From Desulfuromonas sp. CSMB_57 (GTDB lineage: Bacteria > Desulfobacterota > Desulfuromonadia > Desulfuromonadales > Syntrophotaleaceae), in NCBI RefSeq assembly GCF_020194955.2, contig NZ_JAFCIY020000038.1, positions 1 to 64,000 of the forward strand: a stretch of 64,000 nt of DNA, read 5' to 3'. Below, piece after piece: positions 17,558 to 26,195 of this stretch (position 1 is its first letter; each line of letters starts with the position of its first letter). The translations under genes and the position numbers were made by a program. Below the pieces are notes generated by a model that worked only from the letters and a program-made list of their open reading frames with translations, was not told the DNA's origin and searched no databases.

Positions 17558-18766
17558 ATGATCATTGTCGAGCGGATGCCGGGGCCGGCCATGACCGACC
17601 GGCAGGTGGAAGTCGTCGAACGCAAAGGCCTTGGGCATCCCGACACCATCTGCGACGGTATCATGGAAGCCGTTTCGATCGCCCTTAATAACGTCTACCT
17701 GGAATCCTTCGGACGGGTGCTGCACAACAATATCGACAAGGGATTGCTGATTGCCGGTCAGGTGGAAAAGTGGTTCGGCGGCGGTCGCGTGGTTCAGCCC
17801 ATGGAAGTGATCATCGGCGATCGGGCGACGAGCCGCTTTGGCGGTCGCATCATCCCGGTGGAGGAGATTGCCGTGGCCGCGGCGCGGGACTGGATCGACC
17901 GCCATCTGCCCCAGGTCCGATCGCAGGGAGATGTCCGCATCCGCGTCGCTCTGGCTCCCGCGTCCGAGGAACTGGCCGGATTGTTCGAACGTCCGGGCCG
18001 GTTGCTGCCCGCCAACGATACTTCGGCGGCCGTGGGCTATTTCCCCCTGACTCCCACCGAGACGGCCGTCCTGGAACTGGAGACCCGGCTCAATTCCCAG
18101 GCTTTCAAGCAACGCTATCCGGAGACGGCGGAGGATGTCAAGGTGATGGGAGTTCGCCGTGGTCGCAGCCTTGATCTGACTGTGGCCATGCCGCTGTTAA
18201 GCACCCATGTTGCTTCGGAAACCGAATACTTTGCCCGCAAGGAGACGATCCGCCGGGATATGGCCGCCTGGGCCGCGGAACGCCTGGCTTTTGAGGTTGC
18301 CGTGCAGTTCAATGCTCTCGACGAACCCGGTCGGGGATTGCAGGGCGTGTATCTGAGTCTGCTTGGAACCTCCGCCGAAGATGCCGATTCCGGACAGGTA
18401 GGGCGCGGCAACCGGGTCAATGGCCTGATACCGGTCAATCGGCCCATTGGCACCGAGGCGGTCTGCGGAAAGAATCCGGTCAGTCATACGGGCAAGATTT
18501 ACAACGTTCTGGCACACCGGGCGGCGCGGGCCATCGGCGAACAGTTGAGTGGTGTTCGGGAGGTAGAGGTGCTGCTGGTGAGCCGCATCGGCCAATCGGT
18601 GGACCGACCCCTGCTGGCTGCGGTCCGCCTGCTGCCCGACCGGGAAGGCGATTTCATGATTTTGCAGCGCCAGGCGCAGGCGATACTGGAGGCGGAGTTG
18701 GCCGAGGCAGAGGCTCTGTGCCGGCGCCTTTGCCGGGGAAAAGAGTATCTCGGGGTGCCCATTTAA
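17558..18766 (+). CDS. mat: Archaeal-type methionine adenosyltransferase
   Basis: This 402-residue enzyme matches the archaeal S-adenosylmethionine synthetase family (PF01941), which is unrelated in obvious sequence to bacterial MetK. Diagnostic motifs are VVERKGLGHPDTICDGI, NIDKGLLIAGQ, GRGNRVNGLIP and GKNPVSHTGKIYN. It makes SAM from methionine and ATP in the cytoplasm. The length is normal for the family and all main motifs are intact. Archaeal-type MATs are known in scattered bacteria, so the gene was probably acquired; whether a MetK also exists cannot be seen here. Starts at ATG 17558 after GGGAGGTGA. Confidence 0.9.
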   Translation: MIIVERMPGPAMTDRQVEVVERKGLGHPDTICDGIMEAVSIALNNVYLESFGRVLHNNIDKGLLIAGQVEKWFGGGRVVQPMEVIIGDRATSRFGGRIIPVEEIAVAAARDWIDRHLPQVRSQGDVRIRVALAPASEELAGLFERPGRLLPANDTSAAVGYFPLTPTETAVLELETRLNSQAFKQRYPETAEDVKVMGVRRGRSLDLTVAMPLLSTHVASETEYFARKETIRRDMAAWAAERLAFEVAVQFNALDEPGRGLQGVYLSLLGTSAEDADSGQVGRGNRVNGLIPVNRPIGTEAVCGKNPVSHTGKIYNVLAHRAARAIGEQLSGVREVEVLLVSRIGQSVDRPLLAAVRLLPDREGDFMILQRQAQAILEAELAEAEALCRRLCRGKEYLGVPI

Positions 18767-18813
18767 GCAGGGCGTCACCGAGGTTCGTTGCCGGGGCTGT
18801 TCATGGGCCTGTT

Positions 18814-19872
18814 TCAATCTCGGGCGGCCAGGGCGCGGTTGCGGCCTGTTTTTTTGGCATGGTACAGAGCCTCGTCTGCGGCTTTGATAAGGCGGTCTCC
18901 ATCCCCATCCAAGGCCGGAATCAGGCTGGCCACCCCAAGGCTGAGGGTGACGACCGGTTTGACGTCGGAAGCCGCATGCTTCAGCCCCAGTCCTTCCACC
19001 TGTTGCCGGACCGTTTCGGCAACCTGTAATGCCCCTTCCAAAGGCGTTTGGGGCAGCAGGATGACGAACTCTTCACCGCCATACCGGGCCACCAGGTCGG
19101 CCGGGCGCCGTCCGCAGTCAGCCAGCGCCCGGGCCACCTGCTGCAGACATTCGTCGCCCGCCTGATGACCATAATAGTCATTGAACTTCTTGAAACAGTC
19201 GATATCGCAGATGACCAGGGACAGGGGCGACTTTTCCCGAGCCAGACGCTGCCACTCCCGGATCAGGGTTTCGTCGAAGGTGCGGCGATTGGCTACCTGG
19301 GTCAAGCCATCGATGCGGGCCAGGCGGGCCAGGGCCGCCTCGGCCTGTTTTCGCGGGGTGATGTCCTTGAACTGGGCGACGATGCCGGGAGACCCGTCAA
19401 GGGTGATGAGGGAAGCGGTGGAAACCAGAAAATACTCGGAGGCACCACCCTCCTTTTGACGTTCGATATCAAATTCGCAAACGGACTGGGGTAGGTGGGC
19501 ATTGGTCAGGGGACAGGGGCCCTGGCAGCACAGGCGGCCTTCCAAAAGGTCTTTGCAGCGCCGACCCACCACCTCTTCCTGGGAGCGGCCGAGAAACCGC
19601 AGCATGGCCGGATTGGCCCGAACGACGACGCCGTCCTGCCGCACCACCCAACTGGCGTCGGCACAGGAGGAAAAGACCTGTTCCAGTTCCATGGCCAGCA
19701 TCTCGGCGGCCAGCAGTTTCTGGTTGACCGTGGCGAACAGTTGCTCCAGGGCCGCTTCGGAGGCGGCCAGGTTGTCACAGGTCGCAGCCAAGGAGCGGTT
19801 TTCTGCCTTGAGGTCCTTGATGCGTTCCAACAGTTGCACAATGTTCAAATCGGTGTGTTGAAAAACGTCCAT
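18814..19872 (-). CDS. PAS-GGDEF diguanylate cyclase
   Basis: This soluble 352-residue protein has an N-terminal coiled coil (about 8-65), a PAS domain (about 68-185, with a Cys-rich insert LCCQGPCPL) and a GGDEF domain (about 190-350). The active site is RYGGEEF and the inhibitory I-site RPAD sits five residues before it, so it should make cyclic di-GMP with product inhibition. The cysteines suggest that the PAS domain might sense redox or metals. Start ATG 19872 has GGAGG seven bases upstream; the open frame extends further to 19998 without a ribosome site. It converges on the MAT gene. Confidence 0.9.
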   Translation of the reverse strand: MDVFQHTDLNIVQLLERIKDLKAENRSLAATCDNLAASEAALEQLFATVNQKLLAAEMLAMELEQVFSSCADASWVVRQDGVVVRANPAMLRFLGRSQEEVVGRRCKDLLEGRLCCQGPCPLTNAHLPQSVCEFDIERQKEGGASEYFLVSTASLITLDGSPGIVAQFKDITPRKQAEAALARLARIDGLTQVANRRTFDETLIREWQRLAREKSPLSLVICDIDCFKKFNDYYGHQAGDECLQQVARALADCGRRPADLVARYGGEEFVILLPQTPLEGALQVAETVRQQVEGLGLKHAASDVKPVVTLSLGVASLIPALDGDGDRLIKAADEALYHAKKTGRNRALAARD

Positions 19873-20412
19873 GCAGGCCTCCGCGCGCCGATAAGGTCGC
19901 GCTGCCTGCCGGACTGGAGGGCCTTTCCGAGGCAGGCATGGCTGGTGTTGTCTTGGGATTCGGCTGAATCGGCGGGCCGGAATCGAATTGGCTGTCATCT
20001 TCTAATGTGAAGCCGGTGTTGTCAATCCGAAAAATGGGGAAAAGATTTTTGCAGGATGGAGATAAGTTATCAGTTCCATAGTTATCCCATCAAGGGTCGC
20101 GGTGTCTCCTTGATGTTTTTTTCAAGGACACTGCAGCGTCTGATGCTTAAGTTCAAACCGCTATCTGATTGAAATCCCGATGGTTATTTGGTTTTTAGGA
20201 TCTATGTTCTGGAATTAATTATTGAATTTTGGTAAAAGATGTTGAGAGGTTGAAATGGGAATGGTTCTGGAAGTAGCCGGGTTGCTCTTGCCGTTGAATT
20301 GGTCTGGAAAATTTTCGGACGATATTCATATCGAGACGCAGGGCGGTAAAAAGATAAATTAAAAATATAGGGATACATTCTTATTTTCTGAAAAGTTCAT
20401 GGAGTGAGAAGT
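19873..20412. other. Intergenic region with composition shift
   Basis: About 540 bases between divergent genes. From about 20040 the sequence turns AT-rich and leads into the AT-rich glycosyltransferase island. GGAGTGA at 20401-20407 is the ribosome site for the next gene. No clear promoter, terminator or repeat is seen. Confidence 0.4.
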
Positions 20413-21408
20413 ATGGACGTTTTTTATGCCAGCGACGATCGTTATGCTCAACACCTTGGTGTTTCCATTTCTTCGGTATTGACTCATTCCAAGTCTCCTA
20501 TTAATTTTCATATTTTAGACGGTGGAATTTCCGAATATAAAAAAAGCATTATTTTAGATTTATTAAATAATAGTCCAATGTCAAAGATTGAATTCATTCC
20601 TGTTGATAATGATATTTTTGATGATTTTCCATGTTCAGAACGATTTACGGTGGCCAGCTATTATCGATGCATTATTCATGAATTGAAACCTGAAATCGAT
20701 AAAGCCATATATCTGGATTGTGATGTAGTCGCGAACTGTTGTCTTGGAGAATTTTTTGCGATCGATCTTGAAGAAAATTATGCTGCTGTCGTTGAAGATT
20801 TTAATATATTGATGGATGAGAGAAAAGCTGTTCTAAATCTTCCTGCTGGGTCCCGCTATTTTAATTCGGGTGTCCTCCTGTTGAACCTAAAAAAAATCAG
20901 AACAGATGCTGTGTTTTCACAAATACTTCCGCTGTTGGATAAATATGAAAAATTTTTGGATTATTATGATCAGGATTTATTGAATGTTCTATTTGTTGGA
21001 AAAGTTAAATTTGTCGAACCTTGGTGGAATGTTATGGAAATTGTTTTTCGTAAAAATGGTATACATTGTCAAAATAGATTTTACAACAATAAAAAATTTA
21101 AATACTATAATAATAATCCTAAAATAATACATTATGCAAACAGATCGACGTTGTGGTTTGATGGAGCAAGTCAATTTTTGCATAAATTTTGGCTTGATTA
21201 CTATTGGTATTATAAAAAAACAAAATTCTACTCTGGCATTCGCCAATTCCCCTGTTTTTTATTTTTGAAAAAACAATTAAAAAATTTAACATTCAAGAAA
21301 TGCAAAAGATGGATTTTGCGTATTCATCTTACCTCGAATAGAAGAATAATTCGAATTATGGGCCTTTATATCGTCGATTGGAAGAAAAAGGAGTTCTCCA
21401 TTTGCTGA
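20413..21408 (+). CDS. Glycosyltransferase family 8 protein
   Basis: This 331-residue retaining glycosyltransferase resembles LgtC: YASDDRYAQHLGVSISSVL binds the nucleotide sugar, LDCDVVAN (the DxD motif) holds the metal and SRYFNSGVLLLNL is the acceptor-side signature. The HYANR segment completes the active site. It would transfer galactose or glucose to lipopolysaccharide or another glycan at the inner membrane. The C-terminus is Lys/Arg- and aromatic-rich, compatible with peripheral membrane binding. ATG 20413 follows GGAGTGA. Codon use is far more AT-rich than almost everything else in the window, indicating recent transfer. Confidence 0.9.
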   Translation: MDVFYASDDRYAQHLGVSISSVLTHSKSPINFHILDGGISEYKKSIILDLLNNSPMSKIEFIPVDNDIFDDFPCSERFTVASYYRCIIHELKPEIDKAIYLDCDVVANCCLGEFFAIDLEENYAAVVEDFNILMDERKAVLNLPAGSRYFNSGVLLLNLKKIRTDAVFSQILPLLDKYEKFLDYYDQDLLNVLFVGKVKFVEPWWNVMEIVFRKNGIHCQNRFYNNKKFKYYNNNPKIIHYANRSTLWFDGASQFLHKFWLDYYWYYKKTKFYSGIRQFPCFLFLKKQLKNLTFKKCKRWILRIHLTSNRRIIRIMGLYIVDWKKKEFSIC

Positions 21409-21439
21409 ACAGTTTTTTTCAAGAATCCTGAAAGGAAGA

Positions 21440-22453
21440 ATGATGCCACGGATATTGGTTGCGGGTGGTGCGGGTTTTGTCGGTTCTCATCTGATGCGCA
21501 GGCTCTTGGCGCAAGGGCACGAAGTGGTTTGTGTCGACAACTTGTCTACGGGGTTTGTCAGCAATATTGAGGAACTCCTGGAAAATCCGAATTTCCGGTT
21601 TATGGAGGCGGATATTACCGATCCGTTCCATATTCCATTCGATGCTGCTTTTAATTTGGCCTGTCCGGCGTCTCCGCCCCACTATCAGCGCTTGTCTCTG
21701 GAAACCATCGATGCTTGTACCGTGGGGGTACGCAACCTGCTGCGGGCGACCTTGCGCAATGGGGGCCGGTTGGTGCATGCGTCCACTTCAGAGGTCTATG
21801 GCGATCCCGAGGTGCATCCGCAGCGGGAGCGGTATCATGGCAATGTGGGAACCTTGACGGAGCGTGCTTGCTATGATGAAGGCAAGCGCCTGGCCGAAAC
21901 ATTGTGTTACGAATATCATAAACGCGGCTGTTCCGTGCGCATTGCCCGATTGTTCAATACCTACGGCCCCTTCATGCATCAGGATGACGGCCGGGTGGTG
22001 TCCAACTTTATCGTCAGTGCTCTGACGGGTCGCCCTTTGACCATCTATGGCGACGGCTCCCAGACCCGTTCCTTCTGTTTTGTCAGTGACACGGTGGATG
22101 CTTTAGTGCGTTTCATGGACTTGCCGGGGGAGCATTTGCCGGTATTCAACCTGGGCAACCCCCGCGAAATGCAGGTCATCGATCTGGCCAGGCTGGTATT
22201 GCGCCTGACCGGCAGCGCCGCGCCGATCCATTTCCTGCCGCCGGCCGCCGCCGATCCGGGACGCCGCCGACCGTGCATTCAGCGTGCCCGGCGTGCCTTG
22301 GATTGGCGGCCTCAGGTCGAGTTGGAGAAGGGCTTGCAGTACACCATTGCCTACTTCAGCGAACTGCTGCAAGCCCAAACCGGCCGCTTCACAGCGTCCG
22401 GAGACGTGGCAAGGTTTCAGCAGGCCTCCGCTGACGCTGGTGCATTGATATGA
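21440..22453 (+). CDS. UDP-glucuronate decarboxylase-like epimerase
   Basis: This 337-residue short-chain dehydrogenase has the NAD motif GGAGFVGSHL at residues 9-18, NLSTG, and CYDEGKR, where the catalytic Tyr and Lys lie. CYDEGKR and NLACPASPPHYQ are characteristic of UDP-glucuronic acid decarboxylase (UDP-xylose synthase). The reaction would convert UDP-glucuronate to UDP-xylose for surface polysaccharide. The later GDGSQTRSFCFVSDTVDAL motif is present. The last 35 residues extend beyond the fold. It lies between two glycosyltransferases on the same strand and probably supplies sugar nucleotide to them. Either ATG 21440 or 21443 may be used. Confidence 0.85.
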   Translation: MMPRILVAGGAGFVGSHLMRRLLAQGHEVVCVDNLSTGFVSNIEELLENPNFRFMEADITDPFHIPFDAAFNLACPASPPHYQRLSLETIDACTVGVRNLLRATLRNGGRLVHASTSEVYGDPEVHPQRERYHGNVGTLTERACYDEGKRLAETLCYEYHKRGCSVRIARLFNTYGPFMHQDDGRVVSNFIVSALTGRPLTIYGDGSQTRSFCFVSDTVDALVRFMDLPGEHLPVFNLGNPREMQVIDLARLVLRLTGSAAPIHFLPPAAADPGRRRPCIQRARRALDWRPQVELEKGLQYTIAYFSELLQAQTGRFTASGDVARFQQASADAGALI

Positions 22454-22466
22454 TTGGAGAACTTGA

Positions 22467-23393
22467 ATGCTGGTTTCCGTATTGATCAATAACTACAATT
22501 ACGGCGCCTATTTAGGCGAGGCGGTTGCTTCGGTTCTGGCGCAGACACACGAAAATCTGGAACTGATCATCGTCGATGACGGCTCCACGGACGATTCCCC
22601 GCAGATTATTGAGAGCCTGGCCAATGGTCATCCCCGGATTGTGGCGTGCTGTAAATCCAATGGCGGCCAGTTGTCTGCGTTCAATGCCGGCTATGCCCTG
22701 GCGCGCGGCGACCTCCTGTTTTTTCTGGACGCCGACGATCTGTACCATCCGGATTATATAGCCAAAGCGGTGGAGGTGTATCGGACGCAGCAGGACTGCG
22801 ATTTTCTCTTCTGTGCCTATGAGCGGTTCGGCGCGGTTCATGAGCCCGTCGTCAAGGGATTTCCCGACCGGTTGACCGATCTGGGATATACGGGCTTGGT
22901 GACCTACTTTCGGCGGACCTGGATCGGGGAGCCCACCTCGACCCTTTCCCTGCGCCGGTCCTTGGCGGACCAGTTTTTCCCCATCCCTTTTGAACCGGAA
23001 TGGCGTATCCGCGCGGATGATTGCCTGGTCTGGCTCGCCTCTCTGTTCAATGGCCGCAAATTTTATTTGAAAGAGCCTTCGTTGGCTTACCGGGTTCACG
23101 ACCATAACCATTTTTTTGGCCGTGTCCGGAACCCGGATGCGGAATATCGCCGTACCTTGAGTTGTGCCCGGCTCTTGGCCTGGGCCGCCGAGATCAATGG
23201 GCAGTATCGTTATCTCAACGGTGCCGACTTGGGAAAGCTGTTGCTTGAGGAGGCGGCCACCGGTCAAAAAAACCCGGCCCTGCTGGGGCAATATCGCCGG
23301 GCTTTGAAACAGTTGGCGAGAGAGTCGCGACTTCGGCGCTGGCGCGCCGGACGCAAACTCGATCAACGGATAAAAAATGCCAAGGGTCCCTGA
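22467..23393 (+). CDS. Glycosyltransferase family 2 protein
   Basis: This 308-residue inverting glycosyltransferase has a GT-A fold: VLINNYNYGAYLGEAVASVL, VDDGSTDDS (33-41), the metal motif FFLDADDLYHPDY and a later ADDCLVWLASLF segment. The acceptor and donor are not readable. It starts 13 bases after the epimerase and ends the three-gene polysaccharide cluster. Its composition is like that of the chromosome, unlike the AT-rich GT8 gene. The Arg/Lys-rich C-terminus suggests peripheral association with the inner membrane. Confidence 0.88.
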   Translation: MLVSVLINNYNYGAYLGEAVASVLAQTHENLELIIVDDGSTDDSPQIIESLANGHPRIVACCKSNGGQLSAFNAGYALARGDLLFFLDADDLYHPDYIAKAVEVYRTQQDCDFLFCAYERFGAVHEPVVKGFPDRLTDLGYTGLVTYFRRTWIGEPTSTLSLRRSLADQFFPIPFEPEWRIRADDCLVWLASLFNGRKFYLKEPSLAYRVHDHNHFFGRVRNPDAEYRRTLSCARLLAWAAEINGQYRYLNGADLGKLLLEEAATGQKNPALLGQYRRALKQLARESRLRRWRAGRKLDQRIKNAKGP

Positions 23394-23485
23394 AGGAATT
23401 CTTTAAATATTCACCGCTCGGTTCCGACGATCGAGGGGTGATGTAGAAAGGACCGATGAGCCCAAACTGTTGCAGTTGTCCTGAT

Positions 23486-24442
23486 TCATGACTCCGCTGC
23501 CGGGCGTCGAACGACGCCGGCGCAGGAGTTGTTGGACCGGGTCAGGCGCCGGCCCAGGGGCGAGAGACGCACCAGGCGCTCTGCCAGGGTGGTGATTTCT
23601 TCCTTGACTGCCGGGTCGAGTTTTTTCAACCATCTTGGGGGCAGTGCTTCCGGACCATAATAGGCGCCGGCCAAGAGCCCGGCTATGGCGCCGGTGGTGT
23701 CGGCGTCGCCGCCCTGATTGACCACCCCGACCAGACACTCTTCGAACTCGGCGGTAGTGAAGAAATAGTGGAACACGGTCTGCAGGGTTTCCACCACGTA
23801 GGCGGAGGCACCGCCGTGATAGTGGTTGAAGCGGAATTTGGGAAATTGCTCGCACAGTTCCCGCGTCAGGGCATGCAGTTGCGGACGGCCGGCGCCGAGC
23901 AGGGCCTGTTGGGCCATGCGTCCGATGGTCAGGCAGGCGGCATCGGACAGGTTGTTGTGATGGGTCAGACGCGCCTGTTCCAGCGCCAGACGCTCCAGTA
24001 GGGTTTCATCCCCGAGGGTCAGCAGGGCGACGGGCGCCATGCGCATGACCGCGCCGTTGCCGGCGTCCCAGTCGCTGTAGGGTTTGACCAGTTGGCCCTT
24101 GACGATGTAGTCGCTGATGCCGCGCCGGCAGGTGGCGCCGACATCGACGGGTTTGCTTTTCAGCCAGAGGGCGAACTGTTCCGCCACCCCTTGCAGGTTC
24201 CAGCCTCCGGCTTGATCCACCGCGCGGGCGATACACAGGCTCATCTGGGTATCGTCGGTGACCTGGCCCGGTTTCAGGTTGAGCCAACCACCGCCGATGA
24301 TGCGCCGGTGAACCTTGTGGCGCTGGCGGATTTCCCCCGGCATCAGGAATTCGGTGGTGGCGCCCAGGGCATCGCCCAGGGCGACGCCGAGAAAGGCCGC
24401 CCGGGTCTTCTCGATGAGGAGGTTCAGGTCGGATTCGGGCAT
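23486..24442 (-). CDS. draG: ADP-ribosyl-[dinitrogen reductase] hydrolase
   Basis: This 318-residue enzyme removes ADP-ribose from an arginine of nitrogenase iron protein, reactivating nitrogen fixation. Dinuclear-metal motifs are intact: GVALGDALG (19-27), VTDDTQMS (61-68) and NQGGDADTTGAI near the C-terminus. It lies seven bases after draT on the same strand, the standard pairing. The C-terminal 30 residues are extra and basic. No nitrogenase genes are in this window, so the targets would be encoded elsewhere in the genome. Confidence 0.93.
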   Translation of the reverse strand: MPESDLNLLIEKTRAAFLGVALGDALGATTEFLMPGEIRQRHKVHRRIIGGGWLNLKPGQVTDDTQMSLCIARAVDQAGGWNLQGVAEQFALWLKSKPVDVGATCRRGISDYIVKGQLVKPYSDWDAGNGAVMRMAPVALLTLGDETLLERLALEQARLTHHNNLSDAACLTIGRMAQQALLGAGRPQLHALTRELCEQFPKFRFNHYHGGASAYVVETLQTVFHYFFTTAEFEECLVGVVNQGGDADTTGAIAGLLAGAYYGPEALPPRWLKKLDPAVKEEITTLAERLVRLSPLGRRLTRSNNSCAGVVRRPAAES

Positions 24443-24449
24443 GGTTCGG

Positions 24450-25244
24450 TCAACCTCCGGTCAGCACTTCGACGTCGTATTCACCGCCGATCACCAGGTA
24501 TTCCTCTTCCCCACGCAGCAAGGCCGAGGCAAACAGACCGCTGAAAAACAGGATCTTGCAGGCCGGAATCCGGGCCGCCAGGACCCGGTTGCCGAACTCC
24601 CAGGCCCGTTCGAAGTCGGCGGTGAAGGAATTGAGATTGTTGAGGCGCACCAGGCAGCGGTTCTTGGCCGGTTGTTCCAGGATCGGATGTTCGGCAAAGT
24701 CGTAAATGCCCCGGTAAAGAGGGAAAAAGGTCTGCCCGGGAAAACGGCGTCGCAACTCGTACTGGGCGAACTCGAAGAGCAGGTCGAACTGGGCCTGGAT
24801 GGCGCTGGTGCGGGCGCTGCCGCGCATGCGATCCACCAGGTAGGCGAAATAGGCTTCCGCCTGGGGCGAGGCGATGGGCTGGCCGTGAAAGGTGGGCGGC
24901 AGGCCGAAGCGGCTTTCCACCCAGCCCTTCAATACCGCGCCCTCGCGGCTGTTGGAATCGAACATCCAGCCGCGCAAGAAGCGCAAGTAGCTGTTTTTCA
25001 GACTCTTGCGGCCGCCGGGAGTGGTCTGCTCACGCCATTGGTGCAGTTGAAAGGTGACGTCCATGTAGTCGGAAAACAGCGTCGCCCGCTGCTCCGGATC
25101 GTCCATCTCTGCCAGGCGCTGGAACAGGTTGCGATGACCGTGACACACCCCCTGCAACTCGATGGGTTGCGGGTTGCGGTTGAAGTGCCGCGAGGCGAGC
25201 ACCCAGGGGGGCAGGTTGCAAAAGTTGACGCCGCTGGTCTGCAT
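24450..25244 (-). CDS. draT: NAD+-dinitrogen-reductase ADP-ribosyltransferase
   Basis: This 264-residue DraT uses NAD+ to ADP-ribosylate nitrogenase iron protein when ammonium is present or energy is low, switching nitrogenase off. Strong family markers are NLPPWVLASRHFNRNP near the N-terminus, PIELQGVCHGHRNLF, KNSYLRFLRGWMFDSNSREGAVLKGWVESRFGLPP and PLYRGI. Length is typical. It lies between the ANTAR regulator (10 bases upstream) and draG (7 bases downstream), so one transcript probably carries all three and makes the on/off pair together. Confidence 0.93.
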   Translation of the reverse strand: MQTSGVNFCNLPPWVLASRHFNRNPQPIELQGVCHGHRNLFQRLAEMDDPEQRATLFSDYMDVTFQLHQWREQTTPGGRKSLKNSYLRFLRGWMFDSNSREGAVLKGWVESRFGLPPTFHGQPIASPQAEAYFAYLVDRMRGSARTSAIQAQFDLLFEFAQYELRRRFPGQTFFPLYRGIYDFAEHPILEQPAKNRCLVRLNNLNSFTADFERAWEFGNRVLAARIPACKILFFSGLFASALLRGEEEYLVIGGEYDVEVLTGG

Positions 25245-25254
25245 GGGGGCCGGC

Positions 25255-25818
25255 TCAGTCGAGGGTCAGGAGGATGGCCTCGGCCACCTCGCGCAGGCTC
25301 TTGCGCTTGTTCATGGCCATGCGCTGGATCTTGCGGTAGGCCTCGTCCTCGGACAGCCCCTGTTTCATCAGGGCGCCTTTAGCTTTTTCAATGACCTTAC
25401 GGGATTCCAGGGTGTCTTTCAGCTTGGCCACCTCCTGGCGCAGGCTGGCGACTTCTATGAAATGATGGATGGCCAGATCCACGGCCGGAAACAGTTGGTC
25501 CTCGCGGAAAGGTTCCACCACATAGTTGCTGATGCCGGCCAGGCGCGCTTTTTCCACGGTTTCCGGATCTGCCCGTGTCGTCAGCAGCACGATGGGCGTC
25601 GGGCACTTTTTGCTGATTATTTCAGCAGCGGTAATGCCGTCCATAATCGGCATGACGTAGTCCATGACGATGAGCAGAGGCTGGTTGGCCAGTGCCAGGT
25701 CGACGGCCTGCCGGCCGTTTTCCGCTTCAAGGATATGGGTAAATCCGTAACGGATCAGGGCATCTGCGATGCTGCGGCGAATTTCGGGTTTGTCATCGAC
25801 GACCAGGACGCTTTTCAC
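25255..25818 (-). CDS. Response regulator with ANTAR RNA-binding domain
   Basis: This 187-residue protein has a receiver domain (1-120, phospho-acceptor D53 in IVMDYVMP), a short helix and an ANTAR domain (about 125-187: RKVIEKAKGALMKQGLSEDEAYRKIQRMA). ANTAR proteins bind twin hairpins in nascent RNA and prevent termination; a Geobacter regulator of this type controls nitrogen-fixation genes. The usual receiver Lys before Pro-Phe is Glu here (NYVVEPF). GTG 25818 is the preferred start, with GGAGGA seven bases upstream; the frame extends to 25974 without one. It is first in the operon with draT and draG. No partner kinase is adjacent. Confidence 0.9.
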   Translation of the reverse strand: MKSVLVVDDKPEIRRSIADALIRYGFTHILEAENGRQAVDLALANQPLLIVMDYVMPIMDGITAAEIISKKCPTPIVLLTTRADPETVEKARLAGISNYVVEPFREDQLFPAVDLAIHHFIEVASLRQEVAKLKDTLESRKVIEKAKGALMKQGLSEDEAYRKIQRMAMNKRKSLREVAEAILLTLD

Positions 25819-26195
25819 TGCGCAATCCTCCAACAGGATATGAAGACGGAAATTATTAACGGACTGTTGCTTCATGTGCAGGAAAGGTGCCGGGTCGTTG
25901 GGAGGCAGGTCAGGGCCCTTCGGCCCGGCTGGTGGCCGCACCGGAAACGCGCGCGGTCGGGCAAGGTCTGTCATTTTCGGGTGGACATGCTTGCCCCTGC
26001 TGCCCTAAAATACGATTTTCGCGAAGATTCAAGCCGAATGTTTGCCCGGGAGTTTTCCGGTCCGTCTTTCCATGTGCCGCACGGTTTTTTGCCCGGCTGA
26101 TTGCCGTCGGGCGCGCGATGGAAACGGTCGGGAGGACCGCCGGGCGCTTTCATTTCCGTTTACATGCATCTGTTCCACAAAGGAGAGTTGTTGTC
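25819..26195. other. Divergent promoter region
   Basis: About 375 bases between the ANTAR-draT-draG operon (minus) and the hopanoid locus (plus). It must hold both promoters, but no consensus hexamers stand out. AAGGAGAG at 26180-26186 is the ribosome site of hpnO. No hairpin pair of the ANTAR-target type could be recognised by eye. Confidence 0.4.

Noticed and set aside
23486-25244. A full nitrogen-fixation cluster
   Set aside because: Only the regulatory pair DraT/DraG and an ANTAR regulator are here; no nifHDK, nifA or molybdenum-iron cofactor genes lie in the window.
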